Assembly: GCA_002354735.1 (NCBI GenBank)
Contig: DEMD01000013.1
Coordinates: 1-63,308 of the forward strand
From: Gammaproteobacteria bacterium UBA2679
GTDB taxonomy: Bacteria; Pseudomonadota; Gammaproteobacteria; Pseudomonadales; Oleiphilaceae
Direction of reading: 5' to 3'
DNA: 63,308 nucleotides
Shown: in pieces, positions 10,347 through 19,308 of the stretch
How the letters are laid out: each line of letters starts with the position of its first letter
Numbering within the stretch: the stretch's first letter is position 1
Notes under the pieces: model-generated
The model's input: the letters and a program-made list of their open reading frames with translations, nothing else
Databases searched by the model: none
What the model was told of the DNA's origin: nothing
Program-made: the position numbers and the translations under genes

Positions 10347-13300
10347 ATGCCCAGTATTCTATCGCGCCTGTTCAAACCCCGTTGGCAGCACGCCGATCCC
10401 ACCATTCGCGCCGAAGCGCTGAGCCAGCTTGAGTGGGCGCGCGAAGCGGATCGAAAGATCCTGCTGCAGGTGCTCGCGGAAGACAGCGCAGAACAGGTCG
10501 TGGCCGCTGGCCTCGCACAGATACGGGACGCGGGCGTACTGCTCAATTTTGCCGGCCACCCTGAACCCTCAATTGCCGAGATCGCTGAAAGACACATCAC
10601 CTCACTGAAAGGCGAGGCTCTGACTGCACTCATCGAATACTTTGAACAGAACTTTGCCCAACTTGACGAGGCACGACAAAGTCGCCTGCTGCACCTGCTG
10701 CTGACACATGAACAATCCGGCCTGCAGTCGCAGGCGCTGCTCGATCACGCGGCGAACTGCAACGAGGCCTGCGTTGCGCATGTCGCCATGCATCATCCCA
10801 GAGGCCAGGTACGGCAGCAGGCGGCGGCGCTGTTGAGCGATGTCGAACTGCTTGAGCGAACAGCACAGGTGCTGCGCCGCAAGGATAAAGGCGCCTATGC
10901 CATCGTCAGGAAAAGGATCGACTCGGCGAAATCTCGTGCCGAAGCGTTAAACCAGTCTCTGCAGGGTCTTTCTGGCATTGCACATGAACTCGAAGCCATG
11001 ATCCAGAGCGAATCCTGGTACCGGCTCGACGAGCGACTGCCAGGCCTGCGCAAGCGATTTCAGGACCTCACCCTCGCAGGGCCGGCGGACGAAGCGCAGC
11101 TAGTAGAGTTGACCCGGCGCGTGAACGAACTACTGGGCCAGGCTGAGCAACTGGTACAACGGGTGGATCGCAAGCTTGCACTAAAGGAAACAATAGAGGC
11201 GCTACACCAAACGCTCGACCAATTGGAAGCTTCGCCCCCAACTGCGAATCAAGCGCCAGCACTCGCTGCGCTCATCAGCACTCAGACTACCCGCTGGGCA
11301 AATGCCTGCGAGGAAGCGGCCTACGATAAACCGCCAGCTGACTTGGCCAAAGCTTTCGATGAGGCCATGGGGCGTCTCGAAACCATGCAACAGTCGCTGA
11401 TGCGTGCTTCACAGGCAGCCCAGGCCGAGGCGGAGCTCGAGGCAAAGGCGGCGCGCGCCGAAAAAGAGGAGGCCCCGTCTGAAGAGCAGCAAGAGGCTGC
11501 CAGAGTCGCAGCTGCGCGTGCTCAGGCGGTGGCGGAGCTGCGGGATCGACTTGGGGGTCATAAAACAGAACTCGCGGCGCTGTTGGCACAGTGCGAGCAA
11601 GCACTCGAGGACGGTCAGACTTCTCAGGCCGCGCAACAGCTGAAGGACTTCGATGAGCGCGTCACTGCAATCGAAAGCGCTGCAGGTGATGCGGCTGGTC
11701 GTGACGGCATCAGACTTACCAAGGAATTTGTCCGTTCACTTGATGCTGAGCGGAGAACTTTGGGGCAGAAACTGCATGAATTGCGCACGTGGGCCTCTTT
11801 TGCCACGCAGCCGAAACAGGAAGCGCTACTGGAACAAGCAGAGCGACTCGACTCGATGTCAGTTGCACCCAGAGACAAGGCACAGCGCATGAAAGCCTTG
11901 CGAGAAGAATGGAATCAGTTGGGCCCCTGCCCAGACAAACGTCTGTATGGTCGATTTCAGTCAGTCATGAATTCGATACAGAAAAGCTGCAGTGCCTATT
12001 TCGAGGAAGAAAAGCGCTTACGAGCGCTGAATAAGCAAAAGCGCGAAGAGATTCTCGCTGCGCTCGGCAAACTCATGGAACAAAGCGATCCTAAAGATGT
12101 TGAGCTATCAGCACTCGAAACTATAGTGGAGCAGTCCAAGAAGGAGTGGCGGGCGGCTTTTCCTGTCGACCGGCGTGACGAGAAAAACCTGCAGTCAGCT
12201 TTCGATGCCCTGATCGCCCAGGTCGAGGCGCCACTGATCACCGCCCGTGAAACGGGAAAGGCAGGCCGTCTGGCGTTGATAGAAGAAATAGCGACACTGC
12301 TCGAAAGCAGTTCGGACGGCGAGGTTGAGCAAGTGACGAACGCCGTCAAGGCCGCTCAGGCACGATGGAAGGCCCTGCCCCAGACATGGCGAAAGGATGA
12401 TCGACAGCTCTGGCTGCAGTTCAGAGCGCTCTGTGACAAGAGTTTTGAACGACGGAGCGAGGTGGCAGCAGGCAACCGGGACTCACGTCGCCAGTTCGAG
12501 CAGGCGATAAGCTCAAGCCTCGATACCCAGGCCAAGCGCTTGTCCCACCTGGTCACACAAATGAAGGCCGAGGCTCTTTCTACGAGTGACCGACAGGCGC
12601 TCGAAAGTGAACTGTCCGCAGTCGAAGCTGAAATACGTGTAGTAGGTTCAGAGCTTCGGGCAGGTGCGAAAAACGACGCTGGCGAATCGTCACGGCGCGC
12701 GTCACCTAGTGGCAGGGGTACTGATTCCAAGCTTGAAAAGCGCGTCGACATGCTGCTTGCAGAGGTAAACGATGCCAGGAAGCACCTCGAATCCAGCCAG
12801 ACTGAAGCTGTGTGGCGTAAGCTTGTTCAGTTCGCCCGAGCGCTCGGCGATGACAGGGAAAGCGGGGCTGCAAGCGACCCTGAGTCACTGCTGAGCATTG
12901 TTGTTCAAAAGGTATTCGGCTCCGATCAAAGTGCCGACTGGTTAGACAAGGCCCACATACTGCATGAAGCGAGGCGATTGCTAGGCGAACTTGAGAAGGG
13001 TGCCGACGCGCAGCTACTCGAAGCCAGCCTGCGACAGTCGATCGTGCGAGCAGAAATCGCAACCGGTGTGGACTCACCCGCAGCCGATCAGCCGGTTCGG
13101 ATGTCTCTGCAGATGCAGCGTCTGGCAGAAATTGGCCAGCGCAACCGACCAGCAGCGGAGGCGGCGTATTCGGCTCAGCGAGGCTCGCCAGCCGAGCTGG
13201 AGGGCTTTCCGGAGACCCTCCTTACGGAATTCGAGCGGGGTGCCGCTGCTGTTGTGGCGCTACAGTCGCTAGACGCCTCAGCGGCCAGTGACACGACCGC

Positions 13301-13352
13301 ACTTAGCGATCTCTTTACGACCCGCTGGCAGAATCTGCATGCTCGGGCGTGA
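10347..13352 (+). CDS. DUF349 repeat protein, long coiled-coil
   Basis: 1001 aa, mostly charged helix. HEAT-like helices at the N-terminus (DPTIRAEALSQLEWAREADRK) are followed by several DUF349-like three-helix units, for example LREEWNQLGPCPDKRLYGRFQ, with the W/PxxxxxLWxxF pattern repeated at KALPQTWRKDDRQLWLQFRA. Gammaproteobacterial DUF349 proteins are conserved but have no defined role. No signal peptide or membrane helix is seen, so it is probably cytosolic. The 3' end overlaps the convergent comFB-like gene by 38 bp. Confidence 0.87.
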   Translation: MPSILSRLFKPRWQHADPTIRAEALSQLEWAREADRKILLQVLAEDSAEQVVAAGLAQIRDAGVLLNFAGHPEPSIAEIAERHITSLKGEALTALIEYFEQNFAQLDEARQSRLLHLLLTHEQSGLQSQALLDHAANCNEACVAHVAMHHPRGQVRQQAAALLSDVELLERTAQVLRRKDKGAYAIVRKRIDSAKSRAEALNQSLQGLSGIAHELEAMIQSESWYRLDERLPGLRKRFQDLTLAGPADEAQLVELTRRVNELLGQAEQLVQRVDRKLALKETIEALHQTLDQLEASPPTANQAPALAALISTQTTRWANACEEAAYDKPPADLAKAFDEAMGRLETMQQSLMRASQAAQAEAELEAKAARAEKEEAPSEEQQEAARVAAARAQAVAELRDRLGGHKTELAALLAQCEQALEDGQTSQAAQQLKDFDERVTAIESAAGDAAGRDGIRLTKEFVRSLDAERRTLGQKLHELRTWASFATQPKQEALLEQAERLDSMSVAPRDKAQRMKALREEWNQLGPCPDKRLYGRFQSVMNSIQKSCSAYFEEEKRLRALNKQKREEILAALGKLMEQSDPKDVELSALETIVEQSKKEWRAAFPVDRRDEKNLQSAFDALIAQVEAPLITARETGKAGRLALIEEIATLLESSSDGEVEQVTNAVKAAQARWKALPQTWRKDDRQLWLQFRALCDKSFERRSEVAAGNRDSRRQFEQAISSSLDTQAKRLSHLVTQMKAEALSTSDRQALESELSAVEAEIRVVGSELRAGAKNDAGESSRRASPSGRGTDSKLEKRVDMLLAEVNDARKHLESSQTEAVWRKLVQFARALGDDRESGAASDPESLLSIVVQKVFGSDQSADWLDKAHILHEARRLLGELEKGADAQLLEASLRQSIVRAEIATGVDSPAADQPVRMSLQMQRLAEIGQRNRPAAEAAYSAQRGSPAELEGFPETLLTEFERGAAAVVALQSLDASAASDTTALSDLFTTRWQNLHARA

Positions 13353-13596
13353 TTTTGCGAATGGCCTCGCGAACACTCTCGGCGACTGCGTCACGCATCT
13401 TACGGAGGTCATCAGCCTGAAGGAAAAAGGCCATATCCACACTATGGCGGATGTACCGTGGAGGTAAGCTGTTGAGCGCGACGCAGGCCATGTCGCAAAC
13501 CTTGTCCTGATCAGGCTCTCGCCCTTCCAGTTGCAGCGCCAGTTCCTCTATGACCATCCGCTCATAATAGTTGTACATATTGTCTAGCACTGTCAC
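13315..13596 (-). CDS. ComFB-family protein
   Basis: 93-aa protein with the ComFB pattern: NYYERMVIEELALQL at the start, then CDMACVALNSLPPRYIRH. The family is named for Bacillus comFB, and related proteins have been described as cyclic di-nucleotide receptors. It usually carries more cysteines than the single pair seen here. The 3' end overlaps the DUF349 gene by 38 bp on the opposite strand, and a strong hairpin lies just upstream of it. A link to c-di-GMP or c-di-AMP signalling is inference from the family. Confidence 0.85.
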   Translation of the reverse strand: MTVLDNMYNYYERMVIEELALQLEGREPDQDKVCDMACVALNSLPPRYIRHSVDMAFFLQADDLRKMRDAVAESVREAIRKITPEHADSASGS

Positions 13597-13631
13597 TTGT
13601 CTTTCTCCGTTTCGACTTACAAGGCTTTTCC

Positions 13632-13667
13632 GAAGTCTAGCCCAGTTCTGGGCTTTTGTTAGACTTC
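13632..13667. terminator. Long palindrome, terminator of the SLC13 gene
   Basis: The core AGCCCAGTTCTGGGCT (13639-13654) is a perfect 7-bp stem with a 2-nt loop followed by TTTT on the plus strand. An outer arm GAAGTCT (13632-13638) pairs with AGACTTC (13661-13667), and the outer arm overlaps the stop codon of the SLC13 gene. It lies between the SLC13 3' end and the comFB-like 5' end, so it probably ends the plus-strand DUF349 transcript or marks the SLC13 end. Confidence 0.6.
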
Positions 13668-15437
13668 AGAGAGCGGCCAGAACAGGCAAAGTATGGTCAC
13701 GGTGCTGAAGCCGACGATGATATTCATCGGAATGCCGACTCGTAGAAAATCATTGAAGCGATACCCACCAGGACCATACACCATCAGGTTGGTCTGATAG
13801 CCAAGTGGGGTCGCAAAACTTGCTGAAGCCGCCATCATGATGGCGAATACAAAAGGCTCGGCGTTGAGGCCAGACTGCTCCACCAGGCTCAGTACGATCG
13901 GCAGCATGATGACAGCTGCGGCATTATTGGTGATCACTTCGGTCAATAAAGACACGGTCACATAAGCTAACAGCAGCAGAAGCCATGGGCGGCCATCGCT
14001 GATTTCGGTCAGCTGCGAGGCTACGAAGCCCGCCACCCCAGTTTTTTCAAGCGCTGCGCCGAGCGCCAGGGAAGCGGCTATCGTGATGAGCACCTCGAGG
14101 TCAAGGCTCCGCTCCGCCTGTGAAACCGTGCAGCAGCCGGTCAACAACATCAGACCAGCACCCATGAGCGCGGCATTGAGCATCGACAGGATGTCAAAGG
14201 TTGCGGCGAATACGAGCGCGAACAGTATGATCCACGAAAGAATCGCCCTGCTGTGGCGTGGAGTCTCTTTCTCGAGATCGCTGATCAGCAGGAAGTCCTT
14301 GTTATAGCGCTGGCGGCTTACGAAGGCCGGCCGCGCTTCGAGGAGCAGAGTGTCGCCGGCTTTCAACTTGATGCTACCAAGATTGCCTTTTACCCGCTCG
14401 CCGTGCCTGGCCACCGCCAGCACGACTGCGCCGTATCGATCACGAAATTGGGCTTCACGAATGGCGAGTCCAACAGCTGAGCAATGCGGCGAGACCACCA
14501 CTTCGACGAGACAGCGCTCTGCCCTGTCAGTTCGCAGGGAGCTCGTCGGTGTCTGGTCAGTCGAGGGAATGATGCCTTTCACCCGTAACAAGTCCGAGAT
14601 CGCTTCTGTGTCACCAGCGAAGACCAGGCGGTCGCCGCCCCGCAGCGTTTCTTCAGGCGAGACGGCGGTGAGGATGTTCTGGTTACGCTCGATCTCTACC
14701 AGGAAGACGCGTTTGAGGTTGCGTAAGCCAGCAGACTGTATCGATGCACCGACGAGCGGCCCATCGTGAGCGACCTGCACCTCCAGCGTGAACTCGCGAA
14801 GATTTTCAAAGGTCTCCTTTCTGTTTCGATTTGGCAGGAGCCTGGGGAATGCGAGCCACATGAACAGCAGTCCGATAACCGCGACAGGCAGGGCGACGGC
14901 CGTAATGGAGAACAGCGAAAAGCCTTCCTGGCCGGTCAGGGTCTGGTATTGGCCGTCCACGATGAGGTTGGTGCTGGTACCGATCAATGTGATGGTCCCG
15001 CCAAGGATAGCGGTATAACTGAGCGGAATCATCAGTTTCGAGGGACTTATATCGATCTTCCGAGCCCATGCCGAGACAGCTGGAATCATGGTCGCGACAA
15101 CCGGGGTGTTGTTCAGGAAGGCGCTGAGAATAACGACGGGCGCACTCATTCGCGTGAGCGCAGCACGATGGCCGCTGGGGGTTCCAAGCACACGATTGAC
15201 GAGGATATCAATGCCGCCCGAACCATGGATGCCGCAGGCAACGACGAACATGGCCGCCACGGTGATCAAACCGCTGTTGCTGAAGCCAGCGAGAGCCTCC
15301 GCCGGCGTGAGCAAGCCGGCAACGCTAAGAATGGTCAGAGCGCCCATCATTGCAACATGCGCTCGTATCTTTGTTAATGCGAGAAGCAGCAGAACGCTCA
15401 CCGTGAGCGCCAAAGCAAACCAGCCTTGCCATTGCAT
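13659..15437 (-). CDS. SLC13-family permease with TrkA-C domains
   Basis: 592-aa inner-membrane transporter of the divalent anion/sodium symporter (DASS) type. About 12 hydrophobic segments are split by a soluble insert (about residues 205-390) that looks like two TrkA-C/RCK-C domains, with GGDRLVFAGDTEAISDLL and AGDTLLLEARPAF. Motifs NNTPVVATMIP, IGTSTNLIVDG and LLTEVITNNAAAVIMLPI match the family's substrate and sodium sites. Proteins of this layout are often annotated as sulfate or dicarboxylate carriers; the substrate is unknown. A palindrome sits at its 3' end. Confidence 0.9.
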   Translation of the reverse strand: MQWQGWFALALTVSVLLLLALTKIRAHVAMMGALTILSVAGLLTPAEALAGFSNSGLITVAAMFVVACGIHGSGGIDILVNRVLGTPSGHRAALTRMSAPVVILSAFLNNTPVVATMIPAVSAWARKIDISPSKLMIPLSYTAILGGTITLIGTSTNLIVDGQYQTLTGQEGFSLFSITAVALPVAVIGLLFMWLAFPRLLPNRNRKETFENLREFTLEVQVAHDGPLVGASIQSAGLRNLKRVFLVEIERNQNILTAVSPEETLRGGDRLVFAGDTEAISDLLRVKGIIPSTDQTPTSSLRTDRAERCLVEVVVSPHCSAVGLAIREAQFRDRYGAVVLAVARHGERVKGNLGSIKLKAGDTLLLEARPAFVSRQRYNKDFLLISDLEKETPRHSRAILSWIILFALVFAATFDILSMLNAALMGAGLMLLTGCCTVSQAERSLDLEVLITIAASLALGAALEKTGVAGFVASQLTEISDGRPWLLLLLAYVTVSLLTEVITNNAAAVIMLPIVLSLVEQSGLNAEPFVFAIMMAASASFATPLGYQTNLMVYGPGGYRFNDFLRVGIPMNIIVGFSTVTILCLFWPLSEV

Positions 15438-15516
15438 TCGAAAGACTCTCCCTACCTGTAAAAAGTGAAGGGACTATATAGGGAGATCTTTAGGCACGGA
15501 AGAAATTAAGAGCTAT

Positions 15517-16566
15517 CTACTTAGATTGCCTTTTCTTTTTAACCGGCGGCGGGGCCAGGAGCTCTAAAGCTGCTGGTGACTGGTAGAAATCTGCCAGCCG
15601 TCGTCTGACGATAGCTTCGAGCTGTCCACTCTCTTTCAGGGCTGTCATGAGCGATGGCAGCAGAGGTTCGACCTCTGTCAAAATACGCTCTGAGGTCACG
15701 TCAAAATCGTCCAGCAGCAGACTGAGATCACCCTCACCATACTTGGTGAAGATGTAGTCGACGATCATCTCATAGCTGTCTTTGAAATATGGCGTGGTTC
15801 TAAAATTGAGCCAAAACTCATAACCGAGCACCACGAATTCAGAGAGGTCGATGCTATCCATCCCCTCCTGAATTTCGCCAAGGGTCTTGTTCTCTGCAAT
15901 ATCCCAAAGATCCATCGCAGACTCTCTGAGATCTTCATCGGTAAAGGATTCAAAGAAGGACTTGCTTTCACGCAAGAGGAAGCCAATGTTCTTATTGATG
16001 AATTTCTTGATATTTTCTTCGACGGCACTTTCGAGATTTGGCATGGTCTTGTTCATGACCCCGCGCCCCATCTTGAGCATCGACGAGACGCCCCTGACGT
16101 TCATCATGCTGGCGTCGGCGATGTAGCGCGCAATAGCCTTGTAAATCACACCGGAAATCAACTCCCTGTAGATAGGCAGGTCGATGATGTGATTAATGCC
16201 TTTCATACGCTGCTCACGCAGTTCGAGCACCTTGTCTGCAAAGCCTGCGAACTGGACTGTGCTCATGATCTGCTTGAGGCGAGTCTGGCGATGAGCTTCA
16301 GAAGTAAAAAGATGTGTCGCGGCTTCTCCGGCGATTTCGACGCCGGCACCTGAAATTTCGCGGTCGACGACGTTACGCCGAATGATATCCTTGACCTGCT
16401 GGGCCGTCACGATCTCTTCAAGACGCCGCCCCCGAAGCCACGTCATCAGCTCATGCAACTCAGTCCTGAGCCATTGGCTCAGGCTTTCACTGTCGAAGCG
16501 GTCCAGCTCGTGCGCAACATGGCGCTCCAGCAACTGTGCTGCCACTGAATCGGGTGGCTGCGACAT
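15517..16566 (-). CDS. Conserved protein of unknown function
   Basis: 349 aa from ATG 16566, which has an upstream GAGCAGGGAA; a TTG/ATG at 16608 would add 14 unlikely residues and overlap the desaturase. The protein is rich in charged helix, has no signal peptide and ends in a basic tail (PPPVKKKRQSK). Features include ISGVIYKAIARYIADASMMNVRGV and LGYEFWLNFRTTPYFK. I do not recognise the family with confidence. It lies 31 bp downstream of desB on the same strand, so it is likely to be in the desaturase transcript. Confidence 0.75.
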   Translation of the reverse strand: MSQPPDSVAAQLLERHVAHELDRFDSESLSQWLRTELHELMTWLRGRRLEEIVTAQQVKDIIRRNVVDREISGAGVEIAGEAATHLFTSEAHRQTRLKQIMSTVQFAGFADKVLELREQRMKGINHIIDLPIYRELISGVIYKAIARYIADASMMNVRGVSSMLKMGRGVMNKTMPNLESAVEENIKKFINKNIGFLLRESKSFFESFTDEDLRESAMDLWDIAENKTLGEIQEGMDSIDLSEFVVLGYEFWLNFRTTPYFKDSYEMIVDYIFTKYGEGDLSLLLDDFDVTSERILTEVEPLLPSLMTALKESGQLEAIVRRRLADFYQSPAALELLAPPPVKKKRQSK

Positions 16567-16597
16567 ATATTTTCCCTGCTCGTTATCTAGCTGTTTA

Positions 16598-17758
16598 TCA
16601 TGAAGCAAGCGTCCGCTGCCCAGTAAACCTGCCGAGCATTCGATTGACGACGCCGCCTACCTTATCAAGAGCACCGCCCGGCTCAGTCAGACTATCCGGC
16701 ACTGAATGTTTGAGAATTCGAGTGACTACGGTCTTGTACTGATTGAGGAAGGTGTCCGTGTTGTACGGGACGCCGTAGCGTCGGCAGATCTCTTCCACTC
16801 GACCTGCAATTTCCGGATACCGGTGCGCAGGTATGTCGGGATACATGTGGTGTTCGATCTGGTAACTCAAGTGACCGCTCATGATATGCAGCCACCGCTT
16901 GCCAGTAAAGTTACTTGAGCCCAGCAGCTGCCGATAGTACCACTGCCCCCTGGTTTCATCCTCGCACTCCTCTTCGAGGAAGGTTTGCGCGTCTTCCGTA
17001 AAGTGTCCGCAGAAAATGATGGTTGAGGTCCAGAGATTACGATTGAGATTGGCAATCAGGTTGCCAGCAAAAACCTTAGGTGCGAACGGCCCTGCCAGCA
17101 AAGGAAACAGCACGTAGTCTTTGCCGAGCTGATGACTGGTCTTGTCGACGAAGCGCTTGAGGAAAGGGATCTTGTCCAATGGCTTGACGGTGCCCTTGCG
17201 TATATTGTCGATTTCAAGCTCATGCAGTGCAACGCCCCACTGGAAGAACACCGACAATGCGAGATAGTTGCCGAACTGTGTCAGGTGCCAGGGCTTCCAG
17301 GGCTCATCTCTGCTCAAACGCATCAGACCGTAGCCGTAATCACGATCCTTGCCGATGATATTGGTGAACGTGTGATGTTCATAATTATGATAGTGCCGCC
17401 ATGATTCGGAGTCACAGACAATATCCCACTCATAAGCGCGTGAGTTCAGCTCAGGATCGTTCATCCAGTCGTACTGGCCATGGAGGACATTGTGACCGAC
17501 CTCCATGTTCTCGAGTATTTTGGAGAGCGACAGCAGACCCACTCCGGCAGCCCACGACAACGGGGTCAGGCTGAAGTGAATAAGCGCGCGGCCTGCGATT
17601 TCGGCATACCTCTGGCGACGCACGACACTACGAATGTAGTCCGCATCCCGCTGCCCGAGATCAGCCATGACTTCATTGCGCAGCTCGTCGAGCTCAGCGC
17701 CAAAACTGTCAAGTTCTTCTCGTGTCATCAGACTAAGTGGCCTGGTCTGCATATCCAT
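16598..17758 (-). CDS. desB: Membrane acyl-chain desaturase, DesB-like
   Basis: The 386-aa membrane desaturase has the three histidine boxes HNVLH (89-93), HNYEHH (124-129) and QIEHHMYPDIP. These bind the di-iron center that puts double bonds into acyl chains at the cytoplasmic face of the membrane. ATG 17758 follows AAAGGAG at an 8-nt gap; an upstream frame to 17875 is rejected because it would overlap the reductase. The desaturase, reductase and divergent regulator order matches Pseudomonas desB-desC-desT, hence the symbol. The exact double-bond position and substrate (acyl-CoA or phospholipid) are inferred. Confidence 0.9.
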   Translation of the reverse strand: MDMQTRPLSLMTREELDSFGAELDELRNEVMADLGQRDADYIRSVVRRQRYAEIAGRALIHFSLTPLSWAAGVGLLSLSKILENMEVGHNVLHGQYDWMNDPELNSRAYEWDIVCDSESWRHYHNYEHHTFTNIIGKDRDYGYGLMRLSRDEPWKPWHLTQFGNYLALSVFFQWGVALHELEIDNIRKGTVKPLDKIPFLKRFVDKTSHQLGKDYVLFPLLAGPFAPKVFAGNLIANLNRNLWTSTIIFCGHFTEDAQTFLEEECEDETRGQWYYRQLLGSSNFTGKRWLHIMSGHLSYQIEHHMYPDIPAHRYPEIAGRVEEICRRYGVPYNTDTFLNQYKTVVTRILKHSVPDSLTEPGGALDKVGGVVNRMLGRFTGQRTLAS

Positions 17759-17829
17759 ATTGTGTACTCCTTTGCGGGGCTCGAGCTTAAATTGGTGAAA
17801 GTGTCTGTTCGGTCGGCGACGCGCAGGCC

Positions 17830-19035
17830 TTACCAGCCTGCGATCGAAACCTGACCGATGGGTACTGAAATACATGCCTGCACAGGAACACCGGGCTCTG
17901 AATCGATTTCACCTGTCAGGCGGTTATAAACCGGTCCGGATGCTTTTTCGCATAGACATTCCTTACAGATGCCACTGCGGCAGCCGAACTTGGGCCTCAG
18001 GCCTGCTGCCTCACCGAGTTCCAGCAAGGTCTTGCCGCCTTCCGACTCGATGCTGCCACCGCTGCGCGCGAAATGGAGCGTGGCTTTGGCATTCGTTGAG
18101 AGGGCTGAAGCGGGTACTGCCGCGCCAAAACTTTCGATGAAGACTGCTTCCGGCGCCACACCAAGCGCAGTGGCCTCTTCTGTTACGAGGGTCATAAAGC
18201 CCTGGGGGCCACAGATGTGCACTGAACGCTGCGCGATATCAGGCACCAGCTTGAGAAGCTTTTCCTTTGACACGAGACCATCGGTGTCGGTGTGCACAAT
18301 ATCGAGCTTCAAACCGGGATGCCTTTCTGCCAACAGCTGCAAACGGCTGGAGAATATGACTTCACGTTCATTGCGAACAAAGAAGGTCAAGTGGGTGTCG
18401 GCCATCGGCTCATGTTGCAGCCGCGTCTCCAGCATGGACATGATCGGGGTGATACCGCTACCTGCAGCGACGAAAAGCGGGGCCTTGATGCGATCGGATC
18501 CCAGGCGTTCGCGGGCCGTTTCGAAATTGGCAAGGGTGAACTCGCCGTTGGCCGGCGCAAGATGAATGAGATCACCCACTTGGCAATGCTCAGCCAGCCA
18601 ATTCGAGACCCGACCACCTTCGACCTGCTTGATCGTGATGCTGATACAGCCGGTTTTTTCAAGTTTCGACGGCGCACACGACATGGAGTAATTCCGACTG
18701 ATGCGAACACCGTCAATCTCTATTTCAATCCGCGTATATTGGCCAGCTTCGAAGCTGCCCCAGCGACGTGCCGGTCGAAGAACATAGCTACGAACGGTGT
18801 CGGTTTCTTGCGTGATGGCGACTACCGCGGCGGGCACCCGGGCCTGGTTGAGCCTGGGGTCTATTTCACATAACAGGAAATTGAGATAGCTTCCCAGGAG
18901 GCCTGGCGGCAAAATACCAGGCGTCTCCCTGACGCGTTCATGCAGGGTAGACACCGACGCTTCAAGAGTGCGTGCTATGGCGTGCAGGGCATGGTAACCA
19001 GTGACCAGCAATGGCATGGCTCCTGTAATAGGCAT
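17830..19035 (-). CDS. desC: Ferredoxin reductase-type electron donor for the desaturase, DesC-like
   Basis: 401 aa from ATG 19035, which follows GGAG at an 8-nt gap; a GTG at 19083 would run into an operator and is rejected. The protein has an FAD-binding barrel (RNYSMSCAPS, GQYTRIEIE), an NAD(P)-binding part (AAGSGITPIMSMLE, VHICGPQGFM) and a C-terminal plant-type 2Fe-2S domain with FGCRSGICKECLC and a fourth cysteine in VQACIS. It should pass electrons from NAD(P)H to the di-iron desaturase downstream (71 bp away). A Pseudomonas DesC homolog by position and domain set. Confidence 0.9.
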   Translation of the reverse strand: MPITGAMPLLVTGYHALHAIARTLEASVSTLHERVRETPGILPPGLLGSYLNFLLCEIDPRLNQARVPAAVVAITQETDTVRSYVLRPARRWGSFEAGQYTRIEIEIDGVRISRNYSMSCAPSKLEKTGCISITIKQVEGGRVSNWLAEHCQVGDLIHLAPANGEFTLANFETARERLGSDRIKAPLFVAAGSGITPIMSMLETRLQHEPMADTHLTFFVRNEREVIFSSRLQLLAERHPGLKLDIVHTDTDGLVSKEKLLKLVPDIAQRSVHICGPQGFMTLVTEEATALGVAPEAVFIESFGAAVPASALSTNAKATLHFARSGGSIESEGGKTLLELGEAAGLRPKFGCRSGICKECLCEKASGPVYNRLTGEIDSEPGVPVQACISVPIGQVSIAGW

Positions 19036-19067
19036 GAGATGACTCCGACCCGATGCAAGGGGACTTT

Positions 19068-19083
19068 GTGTACAAGTGTGCAC
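19068..19083. promoter_or_regulatory. FabR/DesT-like operator 1
   Basis: GTGTACA-AG-TGTGCAC: two 7-bp half sites with a 2-bp spacer, matching except for one pair of bases (GTGtACA against GTGcACA). It lies 33-48 bp upstream of the desC ATG, as expected for a site that blocks the promoter. Its form is that of the FabR and DesT operators. Confidence 0.55.
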
Positions 19084-19108
19084 TCACTTTATGCCGAAGC
19101 ACCATCTC

Positions 19109-19126
19109 AGTCAACATCTGTACACT
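19109..19126. promoter_or_regulatory. FabR/DesT-like operator 2
   Basis: AGTCAACATCTGTACACT: 8-bp arms around a TC center, matching at six of eight positions. The right arm equals the GTGTACA half of the other two sites in reverse. Lies midway in the desC-tetR space. Confidence 0.45.
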
Positions 19127-19238
19127 GAAATTTGTGGTCGTTTTATACCTATTCATCACTTATATGGGGGCTGTAGGCCGAAAGTATGAGTAGCGTGCTC
19201 GGTAATTGCTCGCATTCTGGCGGGCCAGCCTGGCAATA

Positions 19239-19254
19239 GTGTACAATTGGACAC
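19239..19254. promoter_or_regulatory. FabR/DesT-like operator 3
   Basis: GTGTACA-AT-TGGACAC, again 7-2-7 with a single mismatched pair and the same GTGTACA half. It lies about 55 bp upstream of the regulator's likely start, consistent with autoregulation. Confidence 0.55.
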
Positions 19255-19308
19255 AACTAACCGGTAGTGAACGCGCTATCGCCCTAACTTCAAGCGCATG
19301 GTGACCCT

